Source of the DNA: JAGPUQ01 sp963708735
GTDB lineage: Bacteria > Pseudomonadota > Gammaproteobacteria > Pseudomonadales > Porticoccaceae
Direction of reading: 5' to 3'
Assembly (NCBI GenBank): GCA_963708735.1
Contig: CAVPTW010000039.1
Span: forward strand, 1 to 64,000
Length of the DNA stretch: 64,000 bases
This document shows positions 44,848-54,017 of the stretch, piece by piece; within the stretch, counting starts at the first letter, position 1; the number at the start of each line of letters is the position of its first letter. A model generated the notes under the pieces. That model did not search any database, was not told where the DNA came from, and saw only the letters and a program-made list of their open reading frames with translations. Both the position numbers and the translations under genes were made by a program.

Positions 44848-46034
44848 CCTCGCCCGACCGGGAATTGCGCGTTGCCCTGGAGGCACGCCAGATCGAGAAA
44901 CTGTATCGGCGCCGCCTGACCCTGGAGACTCCGCAAGGTGCGCACGTGCGGGTCGGCGGTCGCGCCTGTGTGAATTTCGCGAGCAACGACTACCTGGGAC
45001 TTGCCAATCATCCCGACGTCATTGCCGCCTTTGTCCGTGCCGCCGAAACGTTCGGGGTGGGCAGCGGCGCTTCCCACCTTATCAGCGGCCACAGCCGCGA
45101 GCACCAGGCTCTGGAAGAAGAACTTGCGGCCTTTACCGGGCGGCCGCGGGCGCTGCTGTTCTCGACCGGTTATATGGCCAATATGGGCGCCATCAACGCC
45201 CTCATGGGGCCGGGCGATCTGCTGCTGCAGGACCGCCTCAACCACGCCTCGCTGCTGGACGGTGGCTTTCTCTGTCGCGCGCGCTTCGAGCGCTATCCCC
45301 ACGGCGATCTGGATGCTCTGGATCGCCTGCTCGCGCCGGCCGGGCTGCGCCGCACCCTGATCGCCACCGACGGTGTGTTCAGCATGGATGGTGACCTGGC
45401 GCCGCTGCGCGCGCTGGCGGCCCGCGCCGATGCGCGCGGTGCCTGGCTGATGGTCGACGACGCCCACGGCTTCGGCGTGCTGGGTCGCAGCGGTGGCGGC
45501 ATCGTCGAGGAGCTGGGTCTCAGTCTCGATGAGGTGCCAATCCTGATCGGCACGCTCGGCAAAGCCTTCGGCACGTTCGGCGCCTTTGTCGCCGGCAGCG
45601 AGACACTGATCGAAACGCTGATCCAGTTTGGCCGCACTTATATCTACACTACGGCGTTGCCACCCGCGGTGGCCGCCGCCACCCGGGCCAGCCTGCGTCT
45701 GCTACGGGACGAAGGTTGGCGCCGCGAGCATCTGCGCGCGTTGATCGCGCGGTTTCGCGCCCGGGCGGCAGCGCTGGGAATTCCGCTGTTGCCATCGATG
45801 ACGCCCATCCAGCCGGTGCCGGTCGGCGATGACGGACGCGTACTGGCCATGGCCGAACGGCTGCGCGAGGCGGGTCACTGGGTAGGGGCGATCCGCCCGC
45901 CGACGGTGCCACGGGGTACGGCCCGATTGCGCATCGCGCTGAGCGCGGCGCATAGCGCGGCGCAGGTGGACGCCTTGGTGGACGCGCTCGCCGTTGCCTG
46001 GCGTGCCTTGCCCGCTGATCGCACTAAACCCTAG
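44844..46034 (+). CDS. bioF: 8-amino-7-oxononanoate synthase
   Basis: 396 residues from GTG 44844, coupled to bioB. Family motifs include CVNFASNDYLGLANHP, SGHSREHQALEEELA, LMVDDAHGFGVLG and the PLP lysine Lys240 in GTLGKAFGTFGAF. It condenses pimeloyl-ACP with alanine. bioH, bioC and bioD, which follow in many relatives, are not here; an acyl-CoA dehydrogenase is next. Confidence 0.95.
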   Translation: MTSPDRELRVALEARQIEKLYRRRLTLETPQGAHVRVGGRACVNFASNDYLGLANHPDVIAAFVRAAETFGVGSGASHLISGHSREHQALEEELAAFTGRPRALLFSTGYMANMGAINALMGPGDLLLQDRLNHASLLDGGFLCRARFERYPHGDLDALDRLLAPAGLRRTLIATDGVFSMDGDLAPLRALAARADARGAWLMVDDAHGFGVLGRSGGGIVEELGLSLDEVPILIGTLGKAFGTFGAFVAGSETLIETLIQFGRTYIYTTALPPAVAAATRASLRLLRDEGWRREHLRALIARFRARAAALGIPLLPSMTPIQPVPVGDDGRVLAMAERLREAGHWVGAIRPPTVPRGTARLRIALSAAHSAAQVDALVDALAVAWRALPADRTKP

Positions 46035-46125
46035 TCCGCGGAGTCGCCGGAAACTGCCGGCGAGTGCTGTTCCCTGCCGCCAAGCTTGCCTAAACTGGGC
46101 GCGCCAACGAACCTGGAGATTGATG

Positions 46126-47928
46126 ATGTCGGATTACAAGGTACCGGTTCGGGACATGCAGTTCGTCCGCGAGGAGGTGCTGGATTTTCCCGCGCTGTGG
46201 CAGCGTCTGCCCGGCTGCGAAGAGATGACTGCCGAGCTGGTGACGGCCATATACGAGGCGGTTGCCAAGCTTTGTGAAGAGGAAATCGCCCCGCTGTGGC
46301 GCAGTGGCGACGAAGAGGGCTGTGCCTGGAGTCCGGAGGGTGTGCGCACCCCGGCGGGCTTCAGGGAGGCCTATGCCAAGTACATGGCAGGCGGCTGGCC
46401 CGCGCTCACCGGCCCGGTGGAATACGGCGGTCAGGGTTTGCCGCCCTCCCTGGAGAGCGTGCTCAACGAGTTCGTCGGTGCCGCCAACTGGGGTTGGAGC
46501 ATGTACCCGTTTCTGGCCAAGGGCGGACGGCTCACCATCACCGCCCACGCCAGTGACGAACTGAAAAAAATCTACCTTCCCAAAACCATTTCGGGCGAGT
46601 GGACGGCGACCATGTGCCTGACCGAGTCCCACGCCGGCACCGACCTGGGTTTGCTGCGCACCCGCGCCGACCCCCAGGCCGATGGCAGCTACCGCATCAA
46701 CGGCACCAAGATTTTCATCTCCTCCGGCGAGCACGATATGGCGGAGAACATCGTGCATATCGTACTGGCGCGGCTCCCCGATGCGCCGCCCGGCACCAAG
46801 GGTATTTCGCTGTTCGCGGTGCCCAAGCGGCTGCCGGACGCGGCCGGCAATGCGGGCGCCGCCAACGGCGTTTCCTGCGGTTCGCTCGAACACAAGATGG
46901 GCATTCACGGCAACGCGACCGCGGTCATCAACTTCGATAATGCGCGCGGTTTTCTGCTGGGCGAGCCCAACCGCGGCCTGAACGCCATGTTCACCTTCAT
47001 GAATATCGCGCGCATCGGCACTGCCGTGCAGGGCGTGGCCCACGCCGAACGCGCCTTGCAGGGCGCGGTGCGCTACGCCCGCGAGCGCTTGCAGATGCGC
47101 TCACTGAGCGGGCCGAAGAATCCCGCGGGCCCCGCCGACCCCATCATCGTGCATCCCGATGTGCGGCGCATGCTGCTTACCATCAAGGCCTTCGCGGAAG
47201 GCACCCGGCTCCTGATTCAGTACCTGGCCCGGGAAGTGGATATTGCCTATCTGGCCGAAGATCCCGCCGAACGCCAGCGCGGCGAAGAGATGTTGGCGCT
47301 GCTGACACCCATCGCCAAGGCGTTTTGCACCGAAGTCGGATTCGAAGCCGCGAGCCTCGGCGTCCAGGTGTTGGGCGGCCACGGCTATATCCGCGAGTGG
47401 GGTATGGAGCAGAATCTGCGCGACTCCCGCATCGCCATGATCTACGAGGGCACCAACGGGATTCAGGCGATCGATTTACTCGGGCGCAAGGTCCTGGCCA
47501 CGCAGGGTGCCGTGCTTGTACCCCATCTTCAGCGCATCAGTGCCTTTTGCCGCGACTGCGCGGAAGATCCGGCGCTGCGGCCGTTTGTGCAACCACTGGC
47601 GGAGCTGGTGGCGGAGTGGGAACAGATCACCCGGGACATCGGCGCTCGCACCCTCAAAGATCCGGAAGAGATGGGCGCCGCGGCGTTCGACTATCTGATG
47701 TACGCTGGCTACGTCACGCTTGCGTATCTGTGGGCGCGTGCCGTGCGGGTCGCCAGCGCTGCGCTCGCCGCAGGCACCGCGGAGACCGATTTTTACCAGG
47801 CGAAACTGCAAACCGCGGCGTTTTATTACCAGAAAATCTTGCCGCGTACCCGTACCTTGGTGGCGACCATGGCGAGTGGTGCCGGATCACTGATGGCGAT
47901 GAGCGAGCAAGCCTTTTTGCTCGAATGA
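46126..47928 (+). CDS. acyl-CoA dehydrogenase, DmdC-type
   Basis: 600 residues, longer than classical acyl-CoA dehydrogenases because of an N-terminal segment starting MSDYKVPVRDMQFVREEVLDF and a C-terminal extension. This architecture is that of 3-methylmercaptopropionyl-CoA dehydrogenase (DmdC) and related enzymes. MCLTESHAGTDLGLLRTRA binds FAD, and YEGTNGIQAIDLLGRK is the typical C-terminal signature. The substrate may be a straight-chain or branched acyl-CoA; the DMSP route is not supported by any neighbour. ATG 46126 is chosen over 46123 on ribosome-site spacing. Confidence 0.9.
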   Translation: MSDYKVPVRDMQFVREEVLDFPALWQRLPGCEEMTAELVTAIYEAVAKLCEEEIAPLWRSGDEEGCAWSPEGVRTPAGFREAYAKYMAGGWPALTGPVEYGGQGLPPSLESVLNEFVGAANWGWSMYPFLAKGGRLTITAHASDELKKIYLPKTISGEWTATMCLTESHAGTDLGLLRTRADPQADGSYRINGTKIFISSGEHDMAENIVHIVLARLPDAPPGTKGISLFAVPKRLPDAAGNAGAANGVSCGSLEHKMGIHGNATAVINFDNARGFLLGEPNRGLNAMFTFMNIARIGTAVQGVAHAERALQGAVRYARERLQMRSLSGPKNPAGPADPIIVHPDVRRMLLTIKAFAEGTRLLIQYLAREVDIAYLAEDPAERQRGEEMLALLTPIAKAFCTEVGFEAASLGVQVLGGHGYIREWGMEQNLRDSRIAMIYEGTNGIQAIDLLGRKVLATQGAVLVPHLQRISAFCRDCAEDPALRPFVQPLAELVAEWEQITRDIGARTLKDPEEMGAAAFDYLMYAGYVTLAYLWARAVRVASAALAAGTAETDFYQAKLQTAAFYYQKILPRTRTLVATMASGAGSLMAMSEQAFLLE

Positions 47929-47967
47929 TATTCCCGGCTCCCGGGAGTCCAGCGGCGGAGTTGTACG

Positions 47968-48153
47968 ATGATCGAGAAGTCCAAGTTATCGGAAGAGGAT
48001 CTCGCGCGGGTGCGGGAATATCTCAATTCCCCGATTCATCAGGTCGAGCGTCAGCCATTTCGTCCGCTGCGATTGCTGCTGGTATTGTGGATCGTCGTCA
48101 GCTTGATCAGCGGTTTTGCCCTGCTGTTTGCCTGGAGGATGGGGGCGCTCTGA
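47968..48153 (+). CDS. DUF3094 family small membrane protein
   Basis: 61 residues: SKLSEEDLARVREYLNSPIHQVERQPFRPLRLLLVLWIVVSLISGFALLFAW. A soluble head with VERxPFRPLRLL is followed by one membrane helix, the DUF3094 pattern of gammaproteobacteria. Function unknown. It is 39 bases after the acyl-CoA dehydrogenase. Confidence 0.75.
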   Translation: MIEKSKLSEEDLARVREYLNSPIHQVERQPFRPLRLLLVLWIVVSLISGFALLFAWRMGAL

Positions 48154-48271
48154 ACAGGATTAACCCGGTCGCGAGGCCGGGTGTGCGTCCGATGAATCCT
48201 GGCCACTGAAAAGGGATGCCGCGGCAGGAAATAGATAAAACGCGACAACAATAAACAGCGGAGGAATAACC

Positions 48272-49453
48272 GTGGAACCACTCAAGGGCGTTCGCATCGT
48301 TGAAGTGACCACCAATGCTTCAGGGCCTTTCGCGACCGGGATTCTGGCGGACCAGGGTGCCGATGTGATCCGGCTTGAAACCGTCGGCGGCGGCGACCCC
48401 TCGCGTTATGTGGGTGGCGTGCGCGGCGGCGTGACCGGCTACAACGCCGCCATGAACCGCAACAAGCGCTCGTTGGCGGTCGATCTCAAGAGTCCGGAGT
48501 TGCGGCCGCGGCTGTATGAGCTTATCAAGACCGCCGACGTGTTCGTGCAGAACTCGCGCCCGGGCGCCCTAGACCGCAGTGGCTACGGGTACGAAGATCT
48601 GCACGACATCAATCCCGATCTCATCTATGTGTCGATTTCCGGTTTTGGTCCGGACGGGCCGGCGGCGCACCAGCGTGTCTACGATCCGGTGATCCAGGTG
48701 ACGGCGGGTTTTGCCGCCGTCCAGGGCCATGGGGGAAAACCCCAGCTCGTGAAGACGATTGCGAGCGACAAGATCGCGGCGCTGACCACGGCCCAGGCCA
48801 TTTCTTCCGCGCTGTTCGCGCGCGCTTCGGGTCGCATTCGCGGCCACCATATCGAAGTGTCGATGCTGGAAGCGAGCCTGCAATTCCTGTGGCCGGATGT
48901 CTTCTGGAACCACGGTTTCGTGGGTGCGGAGGGGTTTCAGCCGAAACCGCTGCTGGCGGAGTTCTATCGGGTGCTGGAGACCGCCGACGGTTTCGTCACT
49001 ACCATCGTGGTGGGTGACGAGGAGTTCAAGGGCGCCTGTCGGGCGCTGGAATTGCCGCACCTGGTCCACGAAAACCGGTTTGCATCGATTTTCGAGCGCT
49101 TCAGCAACTACACCGATCTATTGGTGGCCTTTGAGGGCAAGACGCGCACTCTGACCACTGCCGAGGTGGTGGCCCGCATGGATCGCGAGGGTGTTCCCTG
49201 CGGCAAGGTGAATACCCTCGATGAGGTGATCGAGGATCCGCGTGTCCGCCATGCCGGCGCATTGATCGAGTACGACGATCCGCGTGGCGGACGCCTGCGC
49301 CAGACGCGGCCGGCGGCCATTTTCGCGGGCGAGCCCTGCACCGTGCGCCGACCGGCGCCGGCGCTGGGTGAACATACCGACGAAGTGCTGAAATCTGTGG
49401 GTTGTTCCGAAGCCGATATCGCGGCGCTGCGGGCGGCAGGTGCGATCGGCTGA
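48272..49453 (+). CDS. CaiB/BaiF family III CoA-transferase, divergent fifth paralogue
   Basis: 393 residues from GTG 48272, with GGAGG eight bases upstream. The fold markers are present (VRIVEVTTNASGPFATGILADQGADVIRLE, NRNKRSLAVDLKSPE, YVSISGFGPDGP). At the position of the catalytic aspartate of the family (Asp169 in CaiB; Asp198-200 in the four tandem genes) it has Glu195 in HHIEVSMLEA. It may be a racemase-like or altered member. It stands alone, converging on tatC. Confidence 0.85.
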   Translation: MEPLKGVRIVEVTTNASGPFATGILADQGADVIRLETVGGGDPSRYVGGVRGGVTGYNAAMNRNKRSLAVDLKSPELRPRLYELIKTADVFVQNSRPGALDRSGYGYEDLHDINPDLIYVSISGFGPDGPAAHQRVYDPVIQVTAGFAAVQGHGGKPQLVKTIASDKIAALTTAQAISSALFARASGRIRGHHIEVSMLEASLQFLWPDVFWNHGFVGAEGFQPKPLLAEFYRVLETADGFVTTIVVGDEEFKGACRALELPHLVHENRFASIFERFSNYTDLLVAFEGKTRTLTTAEVVARMDREGVPCGKVNTLDEVIEDPRVRHAGALIEYDDPRGGRLRQTRPAAIFAGEPCTVRRPAPALGEHTDEVLKSVGCSEADIAALRAAGAIG

Positions 49454-49502
49454 GCTGGGCGCCTGTCTGTCGGCGACCAACGGCCGCTGACCGGGTACTC
49501 GA

Positions 49503-50279
49503 TCAGTTGCCCTCGTCGACCAAGGCGGTGGTTTCTTCGTCGGGAGTCTTGGTGCGGTAGATCCAGCGTCCGCACACTATGCCCAGTTCGAACAGCAACC
49601 ACATGGGTACCGCCAGCATGGTCTGCGAGAACACATCGGGCGGCGTCAGCAGCATCCCCACCGTAAAGCAGCCCACGATAACGTAGGGCCGTTTATCCGC
49701 CAGGGTTTGCGGATTGACCAGTCCGGTCCAGCTCAGGATCACCACCGCGACGGGAATCTCGAAGGTGAATCCGAAGGCGAAAAACAGCTTCAGCACGAAA
49801 TCCAGGTAGCGGGTGATATCCGTCATCACCGCGACATGTTCCGGCCCGACGTGGGTGAAGAACCCGAAAATCAGCGGAAACACCAGGTAGTAGGCGAAGG
49901 CCATGCCGCCGTAGAACAACAGGACGCTGGAGGCGAACAGCGGCAGCACGATGTGGCGTTCCCGCTTGTAGAGACCGGGCGCGATGAAGGCCCAGGTCTG
50001 GTAGAGAATCACCGGCATGGCGGCCAGGACGGCGGTGACAAAAGCCAGTTTGACGGGTGCGAAGAACGGCCCGGCCACATCCGTGGCGATCATGGATGAG
50101 CCTTGCGGAAGATAGACGCGCAGCGGTGCCGACACGTAATCGTAGATCCGGTTGGCAAAGGGGAAGGTGCCGGCGAACATCAGGCCGATTCCCAGCACAC
50201 AGCGCAGCAGCCGGTTGCGCAATTCGATCAGGTGTTCGACCAGGGGGGTTTCCCGATCGGTGTCCGGGGCTTCACTCAT
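49503..50279 (-). CDS. tatC: Sec-independent translocase TatC
   Basis: 258 residues, six membrane helices. PLVEHLIELRNRLLRCVLGIG and the FxFxxG-like EIPVAVVILSWTGLV mark TatC. It forms the receptor for twin-arginine signal peptides. ATG 50279 overlaps the tatB stop. The tail after helix six is longer and charged (KTPDEETTALVDEGN). Confidence 0.95.
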   Translation of the reverse strand: MSEAPDTDRETPLVEHLIELRNRLLRCVLGIGLMFAGTFPFANRIYDYVSAPLRVYLPQGSSMIATDVAGPFFAPVKLAFVTAVLAAMPVILYQTWAFIAPGLYKRERHIVLPLFASSVLLFYGGMAFAYYLVFPLIFGFFTHVGPEHVAVMTDITRYLDFVLKLFFAFGFTFEIPVAVVILSWTGLVNPQTLADKRPYVIVGCFTVGMLLTPPDVFSQTMLAVPMWLLFELGIVCGRWIYRTKTPDEETTALVDEGN

Positions 50280-50689
50280 GGTTGCGGGGACTTGCCGCCG
50301 CTGGCGATGGCTTCTGATGTGGAGCCTGTCGTGGCTCCCGTGTTGGGTTCCGGAAGTTCTTCGTCGATGAAATCCATGGTGTCCGGGTCGACCGGTGGCG
50401 CGGGTGGCAGCGGTGTGGGCGGCTGGTTCTGGCTGCGCCGGAAGGTTTCCTCGACCTGCTTGCGCTCCGCATCCAGCTCCTCCAGCCGCAGCTGGTTGTG
50501 AACTTCGCGCTTGATGTCGTCGATGCCCAGTTCCCGCTCCATGTCGGCGCGGGCGTTTTGCAGCATGCGCCGGAGTTTGCCGGTCCAGTAGCCGAGAAAC
50601 CGCGCTGCTTCAGGCAGGCGCTTGGGGCCGATCACCACCAGGGCGATCACGATCACCAGCAGGAGCTCGGAAAATCCAATGTCGGGCAA
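50276..50689 (-). CDS. tatB: Sec-independent translocase TatB
   Basis: 137 residues: MPDIGFSELLLVIVIALVVIGPKRLPEAARFLGYWTGKLRRML is the TatB membrane hairpin, followed by a long amphipathic helix and a Pro/Thr-rich tail. It lies between tatA and tatC and overlaps tatC by four bases. Confidence 0.93.
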   Translation of the reverse strand: MPDIGFSELLLVIVIALVVIGPKRLPEAARFLGYWTGKLRRMLQNARADMERELGIDDIKREVHNQLRLEELDAERKQVEETFRRSQNQPPTPLPPAPPVDPDTMDFIDEELPEPNTGATTGSTSEAIASGGKSPQP

Positions 50690-50728
50690 CGCCTTTACTC
50701 CGGCTGAGGATACCGACTCGTGCCCGGG

Positions 50729-50971
50729 TCAGGAATTCTTGTGGGTGTCGGTTTCCGCGGTTTCCCGCGCATGGGCATCGCCCTTGAGGTCATTGGCCAC
50801 TTTTTCGGGCTCTTTGCCTTTGTCCTTTTCGTCGCTCATGGCGCCGCGGAATCCCTTTATCGCGTTGCCGAGGTCGCTGCCCAGGCTGCCCAGCCGCTTG
50901 GTGCCGAACACCAACATTACGATCACCAGCAGGATGAGCAAGTGCCAGATGTGGATACCACCCAGTCCCAT
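50729..50971 (-). CDS. tatA: Sec-independent translocase TatA
   Basis: 80 residues: MGLGGIHIWHLLILLVIVMLVFGTKRLGSLGSDLGNAIKGFRGAM. The FGTKRL motif and short charged tail identify TatA, the pore-forming subunit. It follows hisE by 12 bases on the same transcript. Confidence 0.94.
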   Translation of the reverse strand: MGLGGIHIWHLLILLVIVMLVFGTKRLGSLGSDLGNAIKGFRGAMSDEKDKGKEPEKVANDLKGDAHARETAETDTHKNS

Positions 50972-50983
50972 GTTTGACTCCGG

Positions 50984-51313
50984 TTATTGGTTGCGGCTGG
51001 CTTTTTCGTCCAGCCCGGAAACGCCGAAACGGCGCGCCAACTCCGCCAGTACAGCCTCGGCATTCTCGCCGAGGTGGGCCAGCATTACCAGCGAGTGAAA
51101 CCACAGATCAGCGGTTTCCGCGACCAGGGCGCGGGTGTCACCGCTGCGCTCGGCGTCCTTGGCGGCGAGCAGGGTCTCCGTGCATTCCTCGCCGAGCTTC
51201 TCCAGAATTTTATTGAGTCCATCGCGATGCAGGCGCGCCACATAGGACACCTCCGGATCGGCCTGGCGGCGCGCCGCAAGCACGGTGGTCAGCTGAGTCA
51301 GGACATCGCTCAT
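50984..51313 (-). CDS. hisE: phosphoribosyl-ATP pyrophosphatase
   Basis: 109 residues from ATG 51313, overlapping the hisI stop. GLNKILEKLGEECTETLLAAKD and AETADLWFHSLVMLA are the MazG-like metal-binding helices. It performs the second step of histidine synthesis, separate from hisI rather than fused, as usual when located beside tat genes. Confidence 0.94.
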   Translation of the reverse strand: MSDVLTQLTTVLAARRQADPEVSYVARLHRDGLNKILEKLGEECTETLLAAKDAERSGDTRALVAETADLWFHSLVMLAHLGENAEAVLAELARRFGVSGLDEKASRNQ

Positions 51314-51708
51314 GATGTGGCGCCTCCACCTGTGGGGTCCGGGCTGTCCGGCTGCCATTGTCCGGCGCGGAATTCGTTGTAAAAACAGGACGGGCGGCCG
51401 GTGTGGCAGGCGATTCCGCCCACCTGCTCCACCTTCAGCAGCAGGGTATCGCCGTCGCAGTCGAGGCGGATGTCGATCAGTCGCTGCACATGGCCGGACT
51501 CTTCGCCCTTGCGCCACAGCCGCCCACGAGAGCGCGACCAGTACACAGCGCGCCGTTCCCGCAGTGTCAGGGCGAGCGACTCCCGGTTCATCCAGGCGAG
51601 CATCAACACCGCGCCCGTGGTGGCGTCCTGGGCGATCGCCGGCACCAGACCATCGGCATTCCAGGCGATGCCATCGAGAAACCGGGTAGGGGAGGCGTCG
51701 CTGGTCAT
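51310..51708 (-). CDS. hisI: phosphoribosyl-AMP cyclohydrolase
   Basis: 132 residues. SRGRLWRKGEESGHVQ, the metal ligands DIRLDCDGDT and the zinc cysteines in CHTGRPSCFY are all present. It performs the third step of histidine synthesis. It starts five bases after ubiB ends. Confidence 0.95.
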   Translation of the reverse strand: MTSDASPTRFLDGIAWNADGLVPAIAQDATTGAVLMLAWMNRESLALTLRERRAVYWSRSRGRLWRKGEESGHVQRLIDIRLDCDGDTLLLKVEQVGGIACHTGRPSCFYNEFRAGQWQPDSPDPTGGGATS

Positions 51709-51712
51709 GGCA

Positions 51713-53347
51713 TCACCGGGGCGGGCGGCGATTATCCCAGCTTCGCCGGGTCAGCAACAGGAGGACGCCGAGCCCGGCCAGCACCAGGCTGGCGGCCTTC
51801 AGGGTGTCTTCGGCCACCGGGCTGGTCGCAAACAGCATGCCCACGGCCGCTCCGACGCAGAGTGCGCCCAGGGTGGCGTTGCGCAGGCCCGCGGGCGGCG
51901 CGGCCTGCGCGCGTTCGCGGAGTGCGTGCTCGATTCCATCCACACGCTTGAGGGTGTCGAACATCAGTTGCGGCACCTGCGGGAACTGTTCCAGCCATTC
52001 CGGACCGTGGCGTTTCAGCCGTTCGAGCAGCCGCGTCGGTTTGAAACGTTCGCGCAGCCAGCGCTCCAGAAACGGATGCGCGGTCTGCCACAGGTCGAGA
52101 TCCGGATAGAGTTGGCGCCCCAGGCCTTCGATGTTGAGCAGGGTCTTTTGCAGCAGTACCAGCGAGGGCTGGATTTCGGCGTCGAAGCGCCGCGCGACGC
52201 GAAACAGATCGATCAGCAGATAGGCGAGGGAGATGTCCTTCAGCGGCCGCTGGAAGCGGGGCTCGCACACGGTCCGCACCGCGCTTTCGAGTTCGACCAC
52301 CGGAGTGCCTTCGGGTACCCAGCCGGACTGTAAATGCAGTTCCGCCACCTGGCGGTAGTCGCGGCGGAAGATGGCCAGCATATTGCGCGCCAGGTAGTAC
52401 TGATCGCTGTCGGACAGGATGCCGATGACGGCGCAGTCCACCGCGACATAGCTCGGTCGGCGCGGCTCCCGGACATCCACGAAGATATTGCCGGGATGCA
52501 TGTCGGCGTGAAAAAAATTGTGGGTGAATACCTGGGTGAAGAAAATCTCGACGCCGCGTTCCGCCAGTACGCGGAAGTCGGTACCCGCGGCCCGCAGCGC
52601 GGCGACATCGGTAACCGGGATGGCACGGATGCGCTCCATGACCATTACTTGCTGGTTGGACAGCGGCCAGTGGACCGCGGGCACATACAGCAGCGGCGAG
52701 TCGGTGAAGTTGCGGCGCAGGATGGCGGCGTTGGCGGCCTCCCGTTGCAGATCGAGTTCGTCGAGGATGGTGGCGCGGTAGTCGCGGGCAACCTCGACCG
52801 GGCGCAGCCGGCGCGCCTCGGCGCTGAAGCGTTCGAGCCCGCGCGCGAGCGCCAGCAGCAGGGCGCAGTCGAGTTCGATGACGGCCTGCACTCCGGGGCG
52901 AATGGCCTTTACCACCACCTCCCGGCCATCGGGCAACCGCGCCGCGTGAACCTGCGCCACCGAGGCGGACGCCAGTGGTGCGCGCTCGAACTGCGCGAAC
53001 AACTGGTCGACAGGCGCACCCAGCGCGGCTTCGACCAGCGTGGTGAACTCTTCTCCGGGGAACGGGGGGACCGTGTCCTGAAGTTTTTCCAGTTCGGCGC
53101 AGATATCCGTGGGGATCAGATCCGGGCGCGTCGAGAGCACCTGGCCAAATTTCACGAACACCGGCCCCAGCGCTTCCAGTGCCAGACGCAGGCGTTCGCC
53201 CCGCGTCCGTCGCGGCGCCGGCAGCAGCGCCAGCAGGCGCAGCGGCCAGCGCAGGGCGAGGGGTAGGCTCAGTTCGGTGGCAAGCGTGTCCAGGCGGTGG
53301 CGGAGCACCACCCGGGCAATGGTCAGGGCACGCAGGGCAGGGTTCAT
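51713..53347 (-). CDS. ubiB: ubiquinone synthesis kinase-like protein UbiB
   Basis: 544 residues, expected length. It is an ABC1/ADCK protein-kinase-like fold with the KxGQ motif (KFGQVLSTRPDL), an Ala-rich loop (APLASASVAQVHAARL) and HADMHPGNIFV. The C-terminal membrane helices (GALCVGAAVGMLFAT and SLVLAGLGVLLLL) anchor it. It is an ATPase assisting ubiquinone synthesis, encoded with ubiJ and ubiE as usual. Confidence 0.95.
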   Translation of the reverse strand: MNPALRALTIARVVLRHRLDTLATELSLPLALRWPLRLLALLPAPRRTRGERLRLALEALGPVFVKFGQVLSTRPDLIPTDICAELEKLQDTVPPFPGEEFTTLVEAALGAPVDQLFAQFERAPLASASVAQVHAARLPDGREVVVKAIRPGVQAVIELDCALLLALARGLERFSAEARRLRPVEVARDYRATILDELDLQREAANAAILRRNFTDSPLLYVPAVHWPLSNQQVMVMERIRAIPVTDVAALRAAGTDFRVLAERGVEIFFTQVFTHNFFHADMHPGNIFVDVREPRRPSYVAVDCAVIGILSDSDQYYLARNMLAIFRRDYRQVAELHLQSGWVPEGTPVVELESAVRTVCEPRFQRPLKDISLAYLLIDLFRVARRFDAEIQPSLVLLQKTLLNIEGLGRQLYPDLDLWQTAHPFLERWLRERFKPTRLLERLKRHGPEWLEQFPQVPQLMFDTLKRVDGIEHALRERAQAAPPAGLRNATLGALCVGAAVGMLFATSPVAEDTLKAASLVLAGLGVLLLLTRRSWDNRRPPR

Positions 53348-53348
53348 T

Positions 53349-54017
53349 TCAGCGCGAGTCGTCGGCTGATGGTGTGGCGGCGGGTGGTGTGGCAGATGTT
53401 GGCGCGGCGGATGTTGGAGCGGCGGATGTTGCGCTCGCGCCGAGCCAATCGGCGAAAGCGAGTGCGGCTTCGGCCCCGGCGCGCGCCATGCCGTGCAGCG
53501 GGCCGGGTGGCATCGCAGGGGATTCTTCCGCGAGGTAGTTGACGAGCAGCTCCCGGCTCCGGGTCAGCACCTCATTGCCCCCGCGCAGCACACTGCGCAC
53601 GCCGCTGCCCAGCAGGTGCGCGGACGTGTCGCCGACATGGGCGGCGAGTTTGCCCTCCCAGTCCAGTTCCAGTTCGGTCTGGATGGCCCGCAGGCGCGCG
53701 CACAAAGCCGGGTCGCCGGTGACGGTTATTGTGCCGGGAAAGGGCGCGCCGGGAATGGGCGTGTCCGGATTGGCGGCGAGATGCAGCAACGCCGGCACGC
53801 TGCCGGCGAGCTCGAGATCGGCGGGTTCGTCGGCGGCGGGCTCGATGGCAACCACCCCCGCGTGAATCCGCAGCGCCAGCGTCGCGCGGGGCTGGGTGAC
53901 GTGGATGTTTATGTGGAGATCCCCGAGGCCGGTCAATCGTTCCCGCGCAGCCGGATTTTGCTCGAGCGCGAGATTGACCAGCCGTGCGGCCTGTTGCCGG
54001 GCGAGTGCCGCGATCAT
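53349..54017 (-). CDS. ubiJ: ubiquinone assembly factor UbiJ (SCP2 domain)
   Basis: 222 residues with the SCP2-type N-terminal domain (AARERLTGLGDLHINIHVTQPRATLALRIHAG) and a helical tail (LLVNYLAEESPAM). It sits between ubiE and ubiB, overlapping ubiE by four bases. UbiJ scaffolds the ubiquinone hydroxylase complex. The last 25 residues are low complexity (ATSAAPTSAAPTSATPP), produced by a 15-base repeat at 53404-53431. Confidence 0.88.
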   Translation of the reverse strand: MIAALARQQAARLVNLALEQNPAARERLTGLGDLHINIHVTQPRATLALRIHAGVVAIEPAADEPADLELAGSVPALLHLAANPDTPIPGAPFPGTITVTGDPALCARLRAIQTELELDWEGKLAAHVGDTSAHLLGSGVRSVLRGGNEVLTRSRELLVNYLAEESPAMPPGPLHGMARAGAEAALAFADWLGASATSAAPTSAAPTSATPPAATPSADDSR

